A stretch of 64,000 bases of DNA, taken from assembly GCA_013350335.1 (NCBI GenBank), contig CM023535.1, positions 27,372,617 through 27,436,616 on the forward strand, read 5' to 3'. The position numbers and the translations under genes were made by a program. Every line of letters begins with the position of its first letter. Positions within the stretch are counted from its first letter, which is position 1. The notes beneath the pieces were generated by a model that was not told the origin of the DNA, did no database searches, and worked only from the letters and a program-made list of their open reading frames with translations. Origin of the DNA: Chimonanthus salicifolius. Taxonomy: Eukaryota; Streptophyta; Magnoliopsida; Laurales; Calycanthaceae. Positions 34,765-48,301 of the stretch are shown piece after piece.

Positions 34765-34972
34765 CATTTTTTAAAATTTTTTTTGATAAACACTATATTT
34801 TTTATTTTTTTTAAATTTACGTGTGAAAAACCGTGGGATACCGCACGTAAAACCTCCACGGTGAGCTACTACCCCCAAGGCACACCAAGGTTAAACTATG
34901 AGAGCTCGAACCTGCAACCTCCCACTTTATAAAGAAGGGATAAGCAGTTGAACTACACCCATGTGGTTAAAT
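34765..34972 (-). mobile_element. Candidate tRNA-derived SINE
   Basis: On the minus strand the head carries TGTAGTTCAACTGC, resembling a pol III A box, and GCAGGTTCGAGCTC, a good B box, about 35 bp apart. A non-tRNA body ends in an A-rich tail (T run at about 34765-34815 on the plus strand). No TSD was determined. It interrupts the region upstream of PG-B compared with PG-A. Confidence 0.6.
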
Positions 34973-36742
34973 TGGAAGTTCCCTTTCTTTAGTACAAATA
35001 ACCTGTTTATTATTTGAGATACGAAAGACAAAAGTGTATTGATTATTTTGTTAATGAGCTACATAAATATCATTTGAATTAAGATAAATGATATTTTAAT
35101 ATTTTAAGAATATAATGTCCTAATAACAGAAGATAATAGCCTTTCAATTAAGGGTCTTTAACTTATTCCATCTTATTGGAACATTGATGGTGAAAATAGT
35201 GTCGTTACATCTATCTATGCCCAAAGCTTGTGATTCAGAGAGAGAAATGTGCACTTTAAGTGATATATGAGGTTAGACAATGTTCATTAGGTTCATCAAA
35301 CTTGAGAGCGGGAGCTGTTGATTGTTGAGATAACTTGTCATGTGTTTATTGGGCTCTAGTCTGAAATATGGGGTCAGCTTAGTATTGAACAGGATAAATG
35401 ACTGAATTTTTTGTGTTTTATTAGTTTTGGATGTTTTTGTTTATTGGTTAGGACTTTAACATAAATAACTTATATAAGAAGTATCAAATGTGTCGTATGA
35501 ATTTTGTTTGTTCATTTTAGTTGCTTTTATGAGAATATAGATGAATCATTTAATAGATAATAGGCATACTTGTCATTCTTTTCTATTCAATTTTTATGAT
35601 TTTAATTGATATACAAATTATTTTACAACACCAACCATCAAGAGTGAGCAACCCTAGTGACCTTAACGTAGGCATTTTCTTTAAGATGGATAGCCTTTTA
35701 ATAGATTGCATTTTATATGATGGGGTGGAATACAATATAGAGGACTATAAAAGAAATCAAATTTTTATAGTAATTAAAATTTTAAAGGTCGAAATAAAAA
35801 TCTAAGATGAATATATGAGAGTGAAATTTTATCCAACCTTTGTCTGTCTCTTCTTGAACCAATGTCCAAAAGTCTAGTGGGGCCATTTGAGTCTTATTGT
35901 TGCCACATGTCATGTTATTATTGGTTTTCCTTTCAACACAGGGTTGATAATCTCTCCCTGAAGGTTTCCTTGTAGAAGTTAGGGTCATAGCTTACTCTTC
36001 AACTCGAGGTTTAAATATGAAGAAAGGCAGGGTCACAAGAATGAGGTTCATGCATCTTTCTTGTTCAGTTGTGGCTGCAGGAGAACTTTGTTTTCTATTC
36101 TACTTAATTATTAATCGATTTTATAAATAAATAATGTGTGCTGAACTCTTCAATTGGGGTAATCTATCAGCAAACACAATCTGTTAATGTGGCAAACGTT
36201 CAAGAAGGCCAGTCCATGGGACTTGCTTCACAGAGGGCCAGTGTCCAAAGCTCTAGGTCTGATGAGGTCTACAGTATAGATTGAAATGACTAATCCATTT
36301 ATTTTGAACTTGTTCAGTGCCTTTTTGGTTTAGGTTTGGATCAGACGATGCAAAAGATGCAACGGAAAGGCGGGTTAACTACCATTCCAGATCAGTTCAA
36401 GAACTCTAGAATCCAAATAAGTGACTCGGTGTCTGTGGCCATGGCTACGCAGAAATAATAAATTAAGTCAAGTCCTGTGGACCCGGGCGGTCTGGACAGT
36501 CTAGTATAGTATTTAGCAACTCAAATGCGAAATAAAGAATAAGAATCCAATCAACAGATGATTAGATGAAAGTGAATACTACCCTTATGTTGTTTATTCA
36601 GCTGGATGACATAAACCCTCTCATGTTTAAACTGAGAGGCTTCACAAAACAAGGAATGGACTTTTTTTTGCATCAACTCGGAGTACAGAATGCACGATGA
36701 AAGCTTTCTAGTATAGAAGTAAACTCAAAAGAATGTGGGAAA
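34973..36742. other. Upstream region of PG-B, no gene
   Basis: AT-rich. 35850-36150 is paralogous to 2590-2900 upstream of PG-A. No other feature could be supported. Confidence 0.5.
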
Positions 36743-37032
36743 TGTTGAAAAGAAGAACACCGAATGAAATTGTTTGAATGGTTCTCCACTCCACACGTTT
36801 TTAATGGAGACCTTTGTATATTTATATATTTTTCAGAGAAAATACAGGTAAGAATTGATTCAGCACACACGTCAAATAATCACAAAAGAAAAGAAGTGAT
36901 TTCTCTAGCTATTGCTCTACTAGATATTGCTAATTTCTCTATTGGAAGTCAAGGGCGATTTCTCAGCATTGCTGTCGCGATTGCTTTGCTGGAAATCAGT
37001 AGTTTTGTTGAGCTGTTTGTGGGTTGTCAATA
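36743..37032 (-). repeat. 3' LTR of the outer copia
   Basis: About 290 bp. It matches 44600-44688 joined to 52542-52781. The minus-strand end is CA. Confidence 0.85.
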
Positions 37033-37208
37033 TGCCCCCTCAAACTGAGCTGTGGAGGACTCCAAAGGCCCAGTTTGTGCATAACGCGTTAGGGAACTTG
37101 CGTGGAAGGGCTTTGATAAAGATGCCAGCAACTTAATGAGAAGATGAGACAAACTTGGTGACAAGAGAGCCAAGAGCCACCTTTTCCCAAACAAATGATA
37201 ATCAATTT

Positions 37209-39015
37209 TGTTAATGTCAGGGCTTGCCGAGTCCATAAGTTTGTCAATTTCATGACTCGGGAAGAAGCACTTACTAGAAGCTTGAAGACTCAAGATGATC
37301 AAGATTGAAGATCAAGCTCCACCGGATTGAAGCTCATCGTTATGGCAATCACAAAACAGGTAAACGGCCATAGATAACTTTAGGTGGTACCCACACCTTA
37401 AGAGGACCATTCTTAGGCTTATTTGAACGAATGGTAAAATCATTAAAAACATAGAGAGTAAGCTTGACAGTGAATTAGAACCCAACTTGGAAATATATAT
37501 TTGGTGTCACTGTTAGCTCGACCAGTCGTTCTCACTGACCTCTCGGTGGAGACAGGATCGACCCATCTTGGTAAAAGATTGGTCGACTAGATTTACAAAG
37601 GTTTTGGATCATAGAACTGTCATTCTGGCTGTGTCTCTGATCGAGAGTCTCATATGCACCAACCCCTCTGTGAAAAGCTGAAACGACCCCTCGTGGTCAA
37701 CGACTCTTCGATAAATATTTATGAGTTCTGGAACTTAAAACTCAAGTGGGCTCTCGAGAAAACAAACAGATCGGTAGTTCAAGACCGATCGAGAATACCA
37801 AGACCGACCCCTCGGTAAAGGGCGACAGGTCTGTCTGGGTAAGAATGGTTTCTGGACATGAAACTCTATCAGCGTGGTGTTACCCCAGACCGAGCCTCTA
37901 TTACGGACCGCCCTATCGGTGTCATGACAGTCGACCCATCGGCGAACCGACATGTCGACCGAGAAAGAATTATACTGTTGGGAGTGCAATATTGCGCAAT
38001 AGTCTCGTTGTTGAACGATAACATTTCTAATCACCGACCCCTCGGAGCGCCCGACTTGTCGGTACATTACTGTTGCTGCAACTGGTTGTCGTGTCTATAA
38101 ATACCAATCTTTGTGCAACCTATGGGCATCATTTGACAAAGCGGTTGGACTCTCATCATTATCAGTGAGCTTAAATAAGGGCCAACAAAAGGATCACTCG
38201 CCTCTCATTCCTACACTTGGGGAATCTAATACAACAAATTATATGGATTGAGTTTGTGTGAGAGAGAGGAAATGATAATAACCTAGGAAAACTTTGGTAA
38301 AACCAATTTCTTTGTCACCCTGGAATTGTGATTGCTTTACGACGGCTATAAGGAGGAGCATCGACACACATTGCGTGGGATCTTCGAGAAGCACACATCA
38401 GCGAGAAAGAGCTTTAAAGGCAAATGCTTGTTGGTTTTAATTTTTATTTAAAACATTTGTCTCGAAAGTGGATTAAGGAGAATTGTCTCCGGAACCACTA
38501 TAAAAAATTCTAGAGCGTCGTCTTTGGCACAGTTGTGGGTGGAATTCCTAGCCGATTAAGTGAGATGGAATTCCTACTCTAATTGTGAGGGTGTAAGTCC
38601 CCACTTAGTGGATTTAGGGATAGCCCGAGGTTGAACGAGTCCTAACAGTTGATGTAGGTTGGCTAACCAAACCAATATAAATTTGGTCTATGGTGTTTGA
38701 TCTTTATGTGTTTGTATTTAGTATTTAAATACTCTTCTCAACACATATCACTTTGCATGTTGATTATCTTATTAAACACATTGTGCATAAGCATCGATAA
38801 TCAAGAAATATGCAAAGGGTTATAAACTTAGTGTGATCATTTAAAGAAATTATAAACAACTTTTCACACTAAACAAATCGTTTGATTAAATTTGACATTC
38901 TACTGCATTTAAAATATCAAGAAATTTGTAAACACCATGGTGACTGTGATTGACTTATTAACCCTCCCCCTTATAGGGTCAAATCGTGTTCTAGCACCAT
39001 GAGAAGGGACTTTCA
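37209..39015 (+). repeat. LARD-1 left LTR
   Basis: 1807 bp. Contains a ctataaatacc box near 38093, many short motifs of the GACCGA/TCGGT type (for example cgacccctcggt) and a 3' segment conserved with LARD-2 (actataaaaaattctagagc, gtgggtggaattcc, gtgtaagtcc). Confidence 0.85.
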
Positions 39016-41847
39016 TTTGGTATCAAAGCCTTGTGCTCTTTGAAAATGATCTAACCATCCGAGTTGATCCATAATAGAACAATGGTTGTGAGAGAAATCC
39101 ATGATATTTCCAAACCTCTATTTGTGATGAAAAATTGAATAAATAACTTTAAATGTTTGATCAATAAATATATTCGAACATAGGTGAATAGAAAGTGGTC
39201 TATGCCTATGGAAAAGGTATTGGATAAACCTTTAACTTCCATAACCACTCAGCCCAAAAACCAGATTGCTTGGACTAGTGATGAATTGACTATGCACTTT
39301 AATCAAACACTAATAGCATTCATCATTGTTGTTTCATAATATGCTTTTAAAATATTTAAAAAAAATATGAACAACAAAAGAGGCTGAAAGAATCTACGGA
39401 AAAATTGACTCTTCTAGCCCAATGGATGAAATCATCTATCATGACAAGTTTGTGTACTGATAAAATAGGTGATTAACTGCGGTTCATCCATTGAAAAATC
39501 CAAGCTAAATCCTCTAAAAGAAGAAGAGGATAGAGTAAAGGAACTTAATGAAGGTAATGAACTTCAACTATCCTTTGTGGCCATGTGTCAACAATGTTTG
39601 CCTCTTAGTTACGGCGAATATCATGGTACAAAATCTAGGGTTTTAATTCACAAAGTCATATGGGAAGGCACCCAAAATTAAACTAGATTTAATAAAAGGC
39701 CATCACCGGATTGTGGACTTAGATTCCAAGTCTCACAAGGTTATGTTCAAATGTGTGAAGGGATACTACTGTTGGTGTCACATTTGAAAAATGTTTTGGA
39801 ATCACCTTGTATCTTACCTTCAATCCGTGTTCATGTTTGATTGATGGATTGACTTTATGCAAGATATTTGTATGTATATGTTGGTATGCACTCTAGCATT
39901 CGATTATGCTTGTCTCATTTCATATGATATGTGATTTGTGCATCTTTAGGAAATAAATGTAGTTTGTGCATTACCTCATGTATAGGGTGTGTATGGTACA
40001 CATTCACAGTATCGTTTCATTCCAAGTTATCCCTTGTGGAATGAAACATACTCTATATCTTTAAATGGATTTTTGGTTTGGTATGTATTACTAAAAGTGT
40101 TGATCAAAGTGATCAAATGTGCTTATCTATAATCTATTTATGTACCAGTTCTTTTCAGAAAATAAGCGTCATTGGAGGATGCTTGAAAGAATGGTAAGAG
40201 TATTTATCATGTTTTGGGTGATAACATGATAACAGGCATGAGAGCTATGTGGATTGCATCATACTTCATTTCCATATGCATGATTATTGTATTTTAAATG
40301 TAAAATGAATGTATGATATGTGTGCCTAGTGTCTCATTCCAATATTCGTTATTTTATACATTATGTGGAATGAATTATGTTCATAAACATCGTGCCTTTG
40401 ATAAAAGCCTGGAGATGCCACATCTAATGACATCACACTCTTGGGCAATATCTTGGAATAGGTAAATTAAATGTGCCGAAGGTACTTGGATTGGTTTGGA
40501 TCCAGGAGAGATCTGTAATCCATGTTTTGTGCCTACTTTCAGAAGGGTGAATTGAATTTTCAAATGGCACAAAAGTGGTGTGAATATGTATCATCATTGA
40601 CATTGAAAGGTGTATAAGTAAAACTTGATGAACTATGAACATCTCAAGCACACACACACCAAAAAAAAAAAAAACCTAGTCATTCTTCAAGATAAAATCC
40701 AGATCGAAGGATAGACTAGTCGAGGAACAGACAGGTCGGTATTGTTGGGAACCAAAACACTGTGTGAAAGGGGGAAAATCGAAAGGAGAGACAGGTCATA
40801 CTTATCGACATAGACTAGTTGTTGGTCACGACCTGTCGGTAACTCAGAAAAAGTAAGTCAAAGGTCTCTTTCTGCGAGAATGACAGATCATTTCAAAATC
40901 GTCGTTTCTCCTCCCGCTGAGATCTGGCGATTTTCCTCTTACCTATCGTGCCCTAGATTACCTGATAGGATCTCCCGGAGCAAAATCTAGCTAGAAAACC
41001 ATAAGGTTTTGCTTCTCTCACTTCAAGAAGCAAGGGGGTCACAGTGTTTGTAAGATTTAGTGTTCGAATAAGCCTTGGTCAGTTCTTCCCAAGCAACCAT
41101 GTCGAAAAGGGAGACAGCTAAATCTCGGTCTTCGACCACCAGAAAAATCCCTGAGTCAAGATCCCATTTCCCTTAGGAGATCACCCAGATTCGTGCAGGA
41201 TACTCCAAAATTGAGCTCTGCTCCTAAAAGTCCTCACAGAAAAATCCCTGCCCCTAAGACTGGATCCAGCCGTCGGTATTCTCTCAGTTCTCAATCTAGA
41301 CATAACCTGAGAACCGAAGCAAAAGTGATTTCCGTGCTAGACAGTTCTGATGAATAAGAAGAAGTAAATGTCAAAAATACAGACACCCCTGTGTCTAATG
41401 TCACCAACAACCTGGGTGATTCACTTGAAGGTCAAGGGAGTGGTAAACTTGAACGACCTGTGTCATAACTCCTGATTCGATTTATCTACAAAAATCAAAG
41501 CTCGAGTCTCTCAAATCGAGGCGCATCTGGATGGGCTAGATGACTTCGTACAAGGATTTGCTCAGGGCGTCCACGAAGAACTCTCTTCATTACGACAATC
41601 AATCGTTAACCTTCTCGACAAATATCTACTTCCCCTCCAGCATCACCCCCTCCAGATGGCTCTGCTTAGGATAGTTTTTCAATTGCTTTATGTATTTTGG
41701 AAAAACTATTCTTTTAGCAGTAAAACTAAGCATCATGTTGCCCCCTCCTAAAACCATATGTGCTGATTTGTTTATCAATGAATGTTATGGTTTAATTTAG
41801 TGTGGGTGCTAATTTGATGGAATGCCTTCTATCTCATATCTATAGGA

Positions 41848-42980
41848 CCCACACAAATAGAATAAGATTTCCACCTCACTCAATTGGTTGGGAATTCCAC
41901 CCACCATTGTGCCAGAGAAGAAGCTTTAGAGTTTTTTATAGTGGTTCCAGAGCCAATCCTCCTTATTCCACTTTCGGGACAAAAGTTTTAAAATAAAATT
42001 AAAACCAAGAAACACTTGCCTTTAAGCTCTTTCTTGCTAATGTGTGTATCTCAAAGATCCCACCCAATGTTTGCCAACACTCTTTCTTTTATCTGTCGTA
42101 AAGCAATCACAAATCCAGGGTGACAAAGAAACTGGTTTTACCAAGATTTCCTAGTTTATTTTCCCTTTCTCCTCTCTCTCTCACAAACTCAATCCATATG
42201 ATTGTTTGTATTTGATTCCCCAAGTGTAAGGATGAGAGAGATAGTGATCCTTCTATTGGCCCTTATTTAAACTCGCTGATAATGATGAGGGACCAACTAA
42301 TTTACTGAAGGATGCCAACTGGTTGGATAAAGATTGGTTTTTATAGAGAAGGCAAGCAGTTACAACAACGGTAATGTACCGACAGGTTCGGGTACACTGA
42401 GGGGTCGGTGACTAGAAATGTTTACTGTTCAGCAACCCGACCGTTGCGCATTAATGCACTCCCAACGGTATAATTCTTTCCCCGGTCGACATGTCGGTGT
42501 CGCCGATTGGTCGACAGTCATGGCCCAATAAGTCGGTCCATACGAGAGGCTCTGTCTGGGACAACACCATGGTGACAGAGTTTTCATGTATAGAAATCAG
42601 TCTTACTGAGATCGACCTGTCATCCTTTACCGAAGGGTAAGTCCTGGTACCCCTGGTCGGTCTGAACTTCCAATATGTGTGTTTTCTCGAGAACCCACTT
42701 GAGTTCTAAGTTCCAAAACTCATAAATCTTTATCGAAGAGTCGTTGACCACGATGGGTCGTTTTAGCCTTTCACTGAGGGTCGGTGCATACGAGACTCTC
42801 AATCAGAGGCACATCCAAAATGACAGTTCTATGATCCAGAACCTTTGTCAATTTGGCCGACAAGTCCTTGACCACAATGGGTCGATCCTATCTCCACCGA
42901 GGGGTCGGTGAAAATGACTGGTCGAGCTGACAGTGAAACCAAATACATATTTCCAAGTTGCGTTCTAATTCACTGTCAAA
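41848..42980 (-). repeat. Inverted LTR segment within the LARD-1 right LTR
   Basis: Reads as the reverse complement of about 37468-38600 of the left LTR, as diverged homology rather than identity. 42980-43102 then resumes in direct orientation, matching 38889-39015. The right junction, cactgtcaaattgacattc, carries the short inverted words gtcaa/ttgac that occur near both breakpoints. The part equivalent to 38600-38889 is missing. Confidence 0.85.
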
Positions 42981-43107
42981 TTGACATTCTGCTGCACTTA
43001 AACTAATCAAGAAATTTGTAAACACCATGGAGACTGGGGTTGACCTATTCAACCTCCCCCTAGGGTCAAATCGTGTTCTAGCACCATGAGAAGGGACTTT
43101 CAAATTT

Positions 43108-44599
43108 CAATATGCTTAGTGCGTGCATGAAAGACATGATTAATGGTGAGATGTAAGGCTGAGATGTTATCAGAATGAGAATTGGAGGAGAGAATACATG
43201 CAGACCGAGATCACGATAAGATAAGTGAACCATGTGAGTTCAGCTACTGTAGAGGGTGGGCCCGATATTCCGTTTCTGTACTAGATCTGGCTACAGTAAG
43301 TTGTTTCTTGGCAGTCTAGGAGATACAATTACTTTCATAGATGGTGCAAAACCCAATTGCAGAGCGACGGGTGGTCGGGCATCCTACCCAATCAGCATCC
43401 GAAAAAGCATAGACTTGCATAGGACAGTGAGCCAGAAGACAAAACCCATGAGTGATAGTCTCATGAATATACGAAGAATACGTTTCCACCATTTGAAAAT
43501 GCAGAAGAGTAGGGTTGTGCAAACATTGACACACATAGTTAACACTATAGGAGATATCAAGACGGGTGATAATGAGATATTTTATGCCTCCAACAATGAT
43601 GTTATAAAAGAAGGGATCTGGAAAAAGATCATTATCAGTCGGGCTCGAACGCAACTTGGTGTCCATAGGTGTGGAGACTGCTTGCAACCTTGCATTTGGG
43701 CACGTCCTAATAGATCAAAAGCATATTTCATCTGAGTGAGGAATAAACCACCAGAAAAGGGTATAACTGAGATGCCAAGTAGTGTAGAGAACCAAGATCT
43801 TTCATTACAAATTCCCGACTCAACTTTCTAAGAAATTCTTGAAGGAAGAAGGGATTATACCCTTTGACAATGATTTCATCAACATATAATAATAACATAA
43901 AGTACATTGTCGACCATGATAAACAAATAATGAGGAGTCGACTGTGCTTTAGAAGAAGCCCAGGCTCAAACAAATGTACTAAATCGGTCGAATCATGCCT
44001 GTGGAGCCTGATGTAATCCATAGAGAGCACGCAAACATGATTCAGTCTCATAGGATCTTTAAAACCTGGAGGTTGCTCCATAAATAAAGGTTTAATTAAA
44101 TTACCATGAAGAAATGCATTTTTAATATCTAGTTGATGAATCACCCATCCATGAGTTAGAGCAATAGTGAGAATGAGCCGAATCGTAGCAGGCTTGACAA
44201 CAGAAGAAAATGTTTAAGAAAAATCAATGCTGGATATTTGGTTGATCCTTTTTGCAATGAGACGAATAAGTAGTCGTTCTAAAGAACCATCAGACTTGAG
44301 TTTTGTTTTGAAGACCCACTTACACTGAGAACATTCATGGTGGATCGTCGGGGAACTAAATCACAGTGTCATTGAGAAAGAGAATCGACAATTCCTTTTT
44401 CATATCAGTAGTCCAGCCAGGATGTTTGAGAGCAGAGATAACATATTTTGGTTCTGATGGTATAGATTAAGCCACAAACAATAATCATAATTAAAATACT
44501 TGGGACTAGGCTTGATAATACCATGATCGCTGCGAGTAGGTATTAGCGAACATGAATCCGCTGTGGAGGAAACACTAATAAGATGAGACTCTGATACCA
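43108..44599 (-). pseudogene. Outer copia pol relic (linker, RT, RNase H)
   Basis: Between the primer site and LARD-1 only the linker before RT, the RT itself (HQLDIKNAFLHGNL, LLLYVDEII in place of YVDD, MKDLGSLHY) and RNase H (FSDADWVGCPTTRRSA, VFHARTKHIEI) can be read, with several stops. Gag, protease and integrase are absent, and the pre-RT linker starts within a few bases of the primer site, so the element was already internally deleted. RNase H resumes at 37208-37033 (DYHLFGK). Confidence 0.8.
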
Positions 44600-45614
44600 T
44601 GGTTGAAAAGAAGAATACCTAATGGAATTGTTTGAATGGTTCTCCACTTCATATGTTCTTAATGGGGACCTTTGTATCTTTTTATATTTGACGCAGCCGG
44701 TAGGATCGGGTTATGGGGTAAGATGGATTGTGACTCATTGAAAAAGAAATAATGAAACTAATTGGGATTTAAGGGATTGTTAAATAGGTAAATAGGGGTT
44801 TAATCGAATGTAGGAGTTAGGTGGATATATGGGAACATGGACATTAAATGGGTCCAATGGGGGTTAAGGAAATAATAGGTATCTTAAGTGGTTTTGAATT
44901 GGTTTAAATGAGCTTATGGGTCATGTATGGTCAAAATGGACTAAATGGAAACGGTGGGTTAAAAGAAAAGAAATTGGGTAAAATAAATGAAATTCATATA
45001 GTTTAATGGGTTAATTAACAATGGGAAGCTAAGAAAAGGGGTATGAATATGGAAGTTTGGGTAATGGAATTAAGCAGGAGTGAAACAGGGGTATTAGGTG
45101 TATGTTGGGCAGAGGAGAGGATGGTGGGGTTACTGTTTGGAAACGGTGATGTTGGATTTGTTTGATGAGACTTGGGATAATAGGTTTTGTATGGGATGTG
45201 AGGTGGATCAAAGGACCATGAGGGGTGGTGTCAAGACAGTAAGAAGAGGCGAAGAGTTTGGGTTGGTGGGCTATGGTTCAGGCAATGCAGCAGGGACAAT
45301 AGATCTAGTGAATGGTGGTTGGGTTTAGGATGGGTTTCAAGAATGGAGTTGGTTAGTACCTAGTTTAGGTGTTGGGCGATGGGGCTGGCGTCAGGAGGCG
45401 CACATCTGCAGGGCTTGGGAAGATAGCGTCCTTCAAGAGTTACAGTGGATGATGCAACAGTCAACAGAAGCATGACGGCCAAACGGGCAGTCATTGAGTG
45501 TTTGCTGGCTGAATGAATGTATCCTTCTTCGATGTCGGAGAGGTTGTTTAGAGACTCCAAAGGTGCTACAAAACGCCGTCAGATGGGAAAGGTCTCGAAT
45601 CCACGAGAAGATAG

Positions 45615-47082
45615 TGTTATTACCCCGCATACCGAATCACATGTTGGTCAAGTTCATGACTTAGGAGAAGGTTTTCCTTGAAGAAAGAAGCTCAAGACTC
45701 AAAACTCAAGTGTTGGTTGAAATATGAAGACTCAACAGATCAACATGTATGACAATCACAGAAGGTAATTGGTCATAGATGACCTTAGGTGGAACCCAAA
45801 CCTTAGGTGGATCATCCCTATGCTTAGACATCATATCTGGAAAAGTAACCAAGCCTAAAAAGTGTTTAACACCAAAAGGAACCTATCTTGGCAATGTGTA
45901 AACAAACTGTCAGGGATAACACATTATCTAGGTGACCCATCGCCATTGACAGAGTACGATCGGCCGTGGTCATACGACCCCTCGACTGCATGTCCACCGA
46001 CCCATCAGTCACAACGATTTGTCGGCGAGACTCAACCTTGACCTATACTGTCATTCACAGTCAGGATCAAGACGATCAAATCGTCTGGCGGCGACCCTTC
46101 ATGTGGTATAGCACGAGCCATCGGTCCTACCACCAATCATCAGGACATGGCAATATAACATCGGGCATACGACATGCTGTCCAGAAATTCTATTTTTGCC
46201 TAAAAATACTTCATTTGTTTGTGAGTTTGTTTGAGACCCTTAGATCATAAAATAACCACTTTCTCAAGGTAAAACTCCCAAGGAACAAAGGAAAAACATT
46301 TTGGCTTATTCTCTCTTGGAAAATCATAAGAAAATCATTCAAGTATCCAATCCAGATGAGGTTGAGATTAAGTGAAAAGGATTAAGCACATCATTCTAGG
46401 ATAGATATTGGTATATCCAATTTCATAGTCACCTAAGGATTGTGATTGCTCGACACAACTAGCCTATAAGGCGGAACGTCGGGATTGTGCGAGAACACAT
46501 TGGGTGAATCTTCAAGAAGCACACTTCATCAGAATAGAGCTTCAAGGCAAGTGCTTCTGGGTTTTTAATTTTGTTTTTAAAACCATATCAGTATAAAGTG
46601 GATTAAGGGGGATTTGCTCTAGAACTACTATAAAAAATTCTAGAGCGTCGTCTCTTGCATAGTGGTGGGTGGAATTCTCATCCAATTGAATAGGTGGAAT
46701 TCCTATTCTACAGTAGTGGGTGAAATTCCCAGCCGATTGAGTGAGGTGAAATTCATACTCTAATTGCGAGGGTGTAAGTCCTCACTTAGTGAATTGGGGA
46801 TAGCTCAAGGCTGAGCGAGTCCTAACAGTGGATGTAGATTGACGAACTAAACCACTATACATCGTGTGCATTGTCACTCTGTGTAATTGATTGATTGTTA
46901 TCTTGCACACTTTCAAAATCACACACTTGATTAACTAAGATTTAATTCCGCACAGTTTCTCATTAATCAAGAAAATTTTGAAAAGACCATTAACGTTGAG
47001 ATTGATCTATTCACCACCCCCCCCCCCCCCCCCCCCTTCCCTTCTTCTCTCGTCAATTATTTCTATCACACCGGGACTTTCA
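45615..47082 (+). repeat. LARD-2 left LTR
   Basis: 1468 bp, with a shorter C run (about 47016-47036). The deletion junction near cgggcatacgacatgctgtc removes the GATCG-rich part seen in the right LTR. Confidence 0.9.
47016..47036 (+). repeat. Poly(C) tract, short version
   Basis: About 20 consecutive C near the 3' end of the LARD-2 left LTR, between attgatctattca and ttcccttcttctctcg. Confidence 0.9.
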
Positions 47083-47294
47083 ATTGGTGTCAAAGCCTTG
47101 TGCCACATCAAAGGATCTAACAATCCGAGTTGATCCGTGCTAGGACATCATCATGGATGCCCGAAAAGTTGATTGTTGATATTTACTGTTTGTTTACTCT
47201 TATTTGAAAACAAAATAGTGAACAACTTTCATCCCATGTTGAAGAAGATTGAACCTCTATCCAATAAGAGTTAATTGAAAAGTTTTGTAAATCT

Positions 47295-47749
47295 TTGGAT
47301 AGTCCAATGGAGGGCTCCACCTCTCATGATCAAATGGAGAATCATGAGAGAGGTAAAATTGAAATGCTTTTAGCCTCCATTGGTGATGTACAAGAGGGGT
47401 CCTCAAGTGAGAAGATGATGGGAATGAGTATTTTGATGAGGATGATGACCTCCAAGACTCTTACAATGCATTGTATCTAGAAAGTGAGAAGTTGGCTAAT
47501 AAGGTAGACACGTTTAAATCTGAAAAATCAAACCTTGCAAACCAACTGGAAGTCTTGACGAAAGACTATGGGTTTCTCTCTTTAGAGCTGAAATCTTCAA
47601 ATGAAGAAGCTTTGAAGATTAAGGAAAATGAAGTGTATCTTCAAGAGAAATTGAAAAGACAAAGAGGTGACATCAAGATGTTGAGTGATGTCAAGAAAGA
47701 TCTTGAAGATCATGTTATGGAACTGTCTCTAGAGTTACAAGATTTTTAA
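47295..47749 (+). pseudogene. LARD-2 gag-like coiled-coil relic
   Basis: Two overlapping short frames. The second (47471-47749, 92 residues) is rich in Leu, Glu and Lys in heptad spacing (SEKLANKVDTF, LANQLEVLTKDYG, YLQEKLKRQRG), a long coiled coil as found after the gag core in SIRE/Maximus-type copia elements. That lineage is an inference. No zinc knuckle seen. Confidence 0.5.
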
Positions 47750-48301
47750 AAATGATAAAGAAAAGTTCTAAGATTAGTTTAACTTGATATATGGATTTCA
47801 ATTTGATCAATTGCAAGAGATTTTTATGATATATGTCATTTTACCATGTTAAAATATGATGTTAGTATATCATGTTTCGTATTGAAAAACAATGTTTTTC
47901 TTTAAATTAAAAATTTGAATTTGTGAAAGAAAATCCAGTTTGTGCTTTGGCGACCGATCGCCGAATGATAAGCGATCGACTATGTGATACGATCTCCAGG
48001 ACGACTAATTGTCCATGTCGGGGAACTAGATTAAGTTAAACCTAGTCCGCGTTTGGGATTATTTCACTATTCATTTCCGCGACTCTTCTCCTCATTCCTC
48101 TGAAAAACCAGGGATTGGTTGTCGTGCCCTAGACCTCCAGAGACGATCGTTCAAGCGACGATTCGTGTTTTGATTCTGGAAAAAGGTTTCCCACACCTCT
48201 GGCAAACATTCCCCTCGTAGATTCCAGTGTAATTTTTAACTCGGGTAAGCCCCATTCTCTGTCCATTTCGTTTCTGGTTCAGTATTCGTAAAAGGTATAG
48301 A

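Larger units (their letters stand above)
37209..43102 (+). mobile_element. LARD-1, large retrotransposon derivative, TSD AATTT
   Basis: The left LTR (37209-39015, 1807 bp) starts tgttaatgtcagggcttgcc and ends gggactttca; it is followed by the primer site tttggtatcaaagcc. The right end is gggactttca at 43102. AATTT lies at 37204-37208 and 43103-43107. The internal region keeps a gag-like leader (ATG near 39082), then from 41101 a short basic Ser/Arg-rich frame (MSKRETAKSRSSTTRKIP) and a coiled-coil-like segment near 41510-41630, all with stops. No protease, integrase or RT. The right LTR carries an inverted internal segment and its own start could not be found. Same family as LARD-2. Confidence 0.85.
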
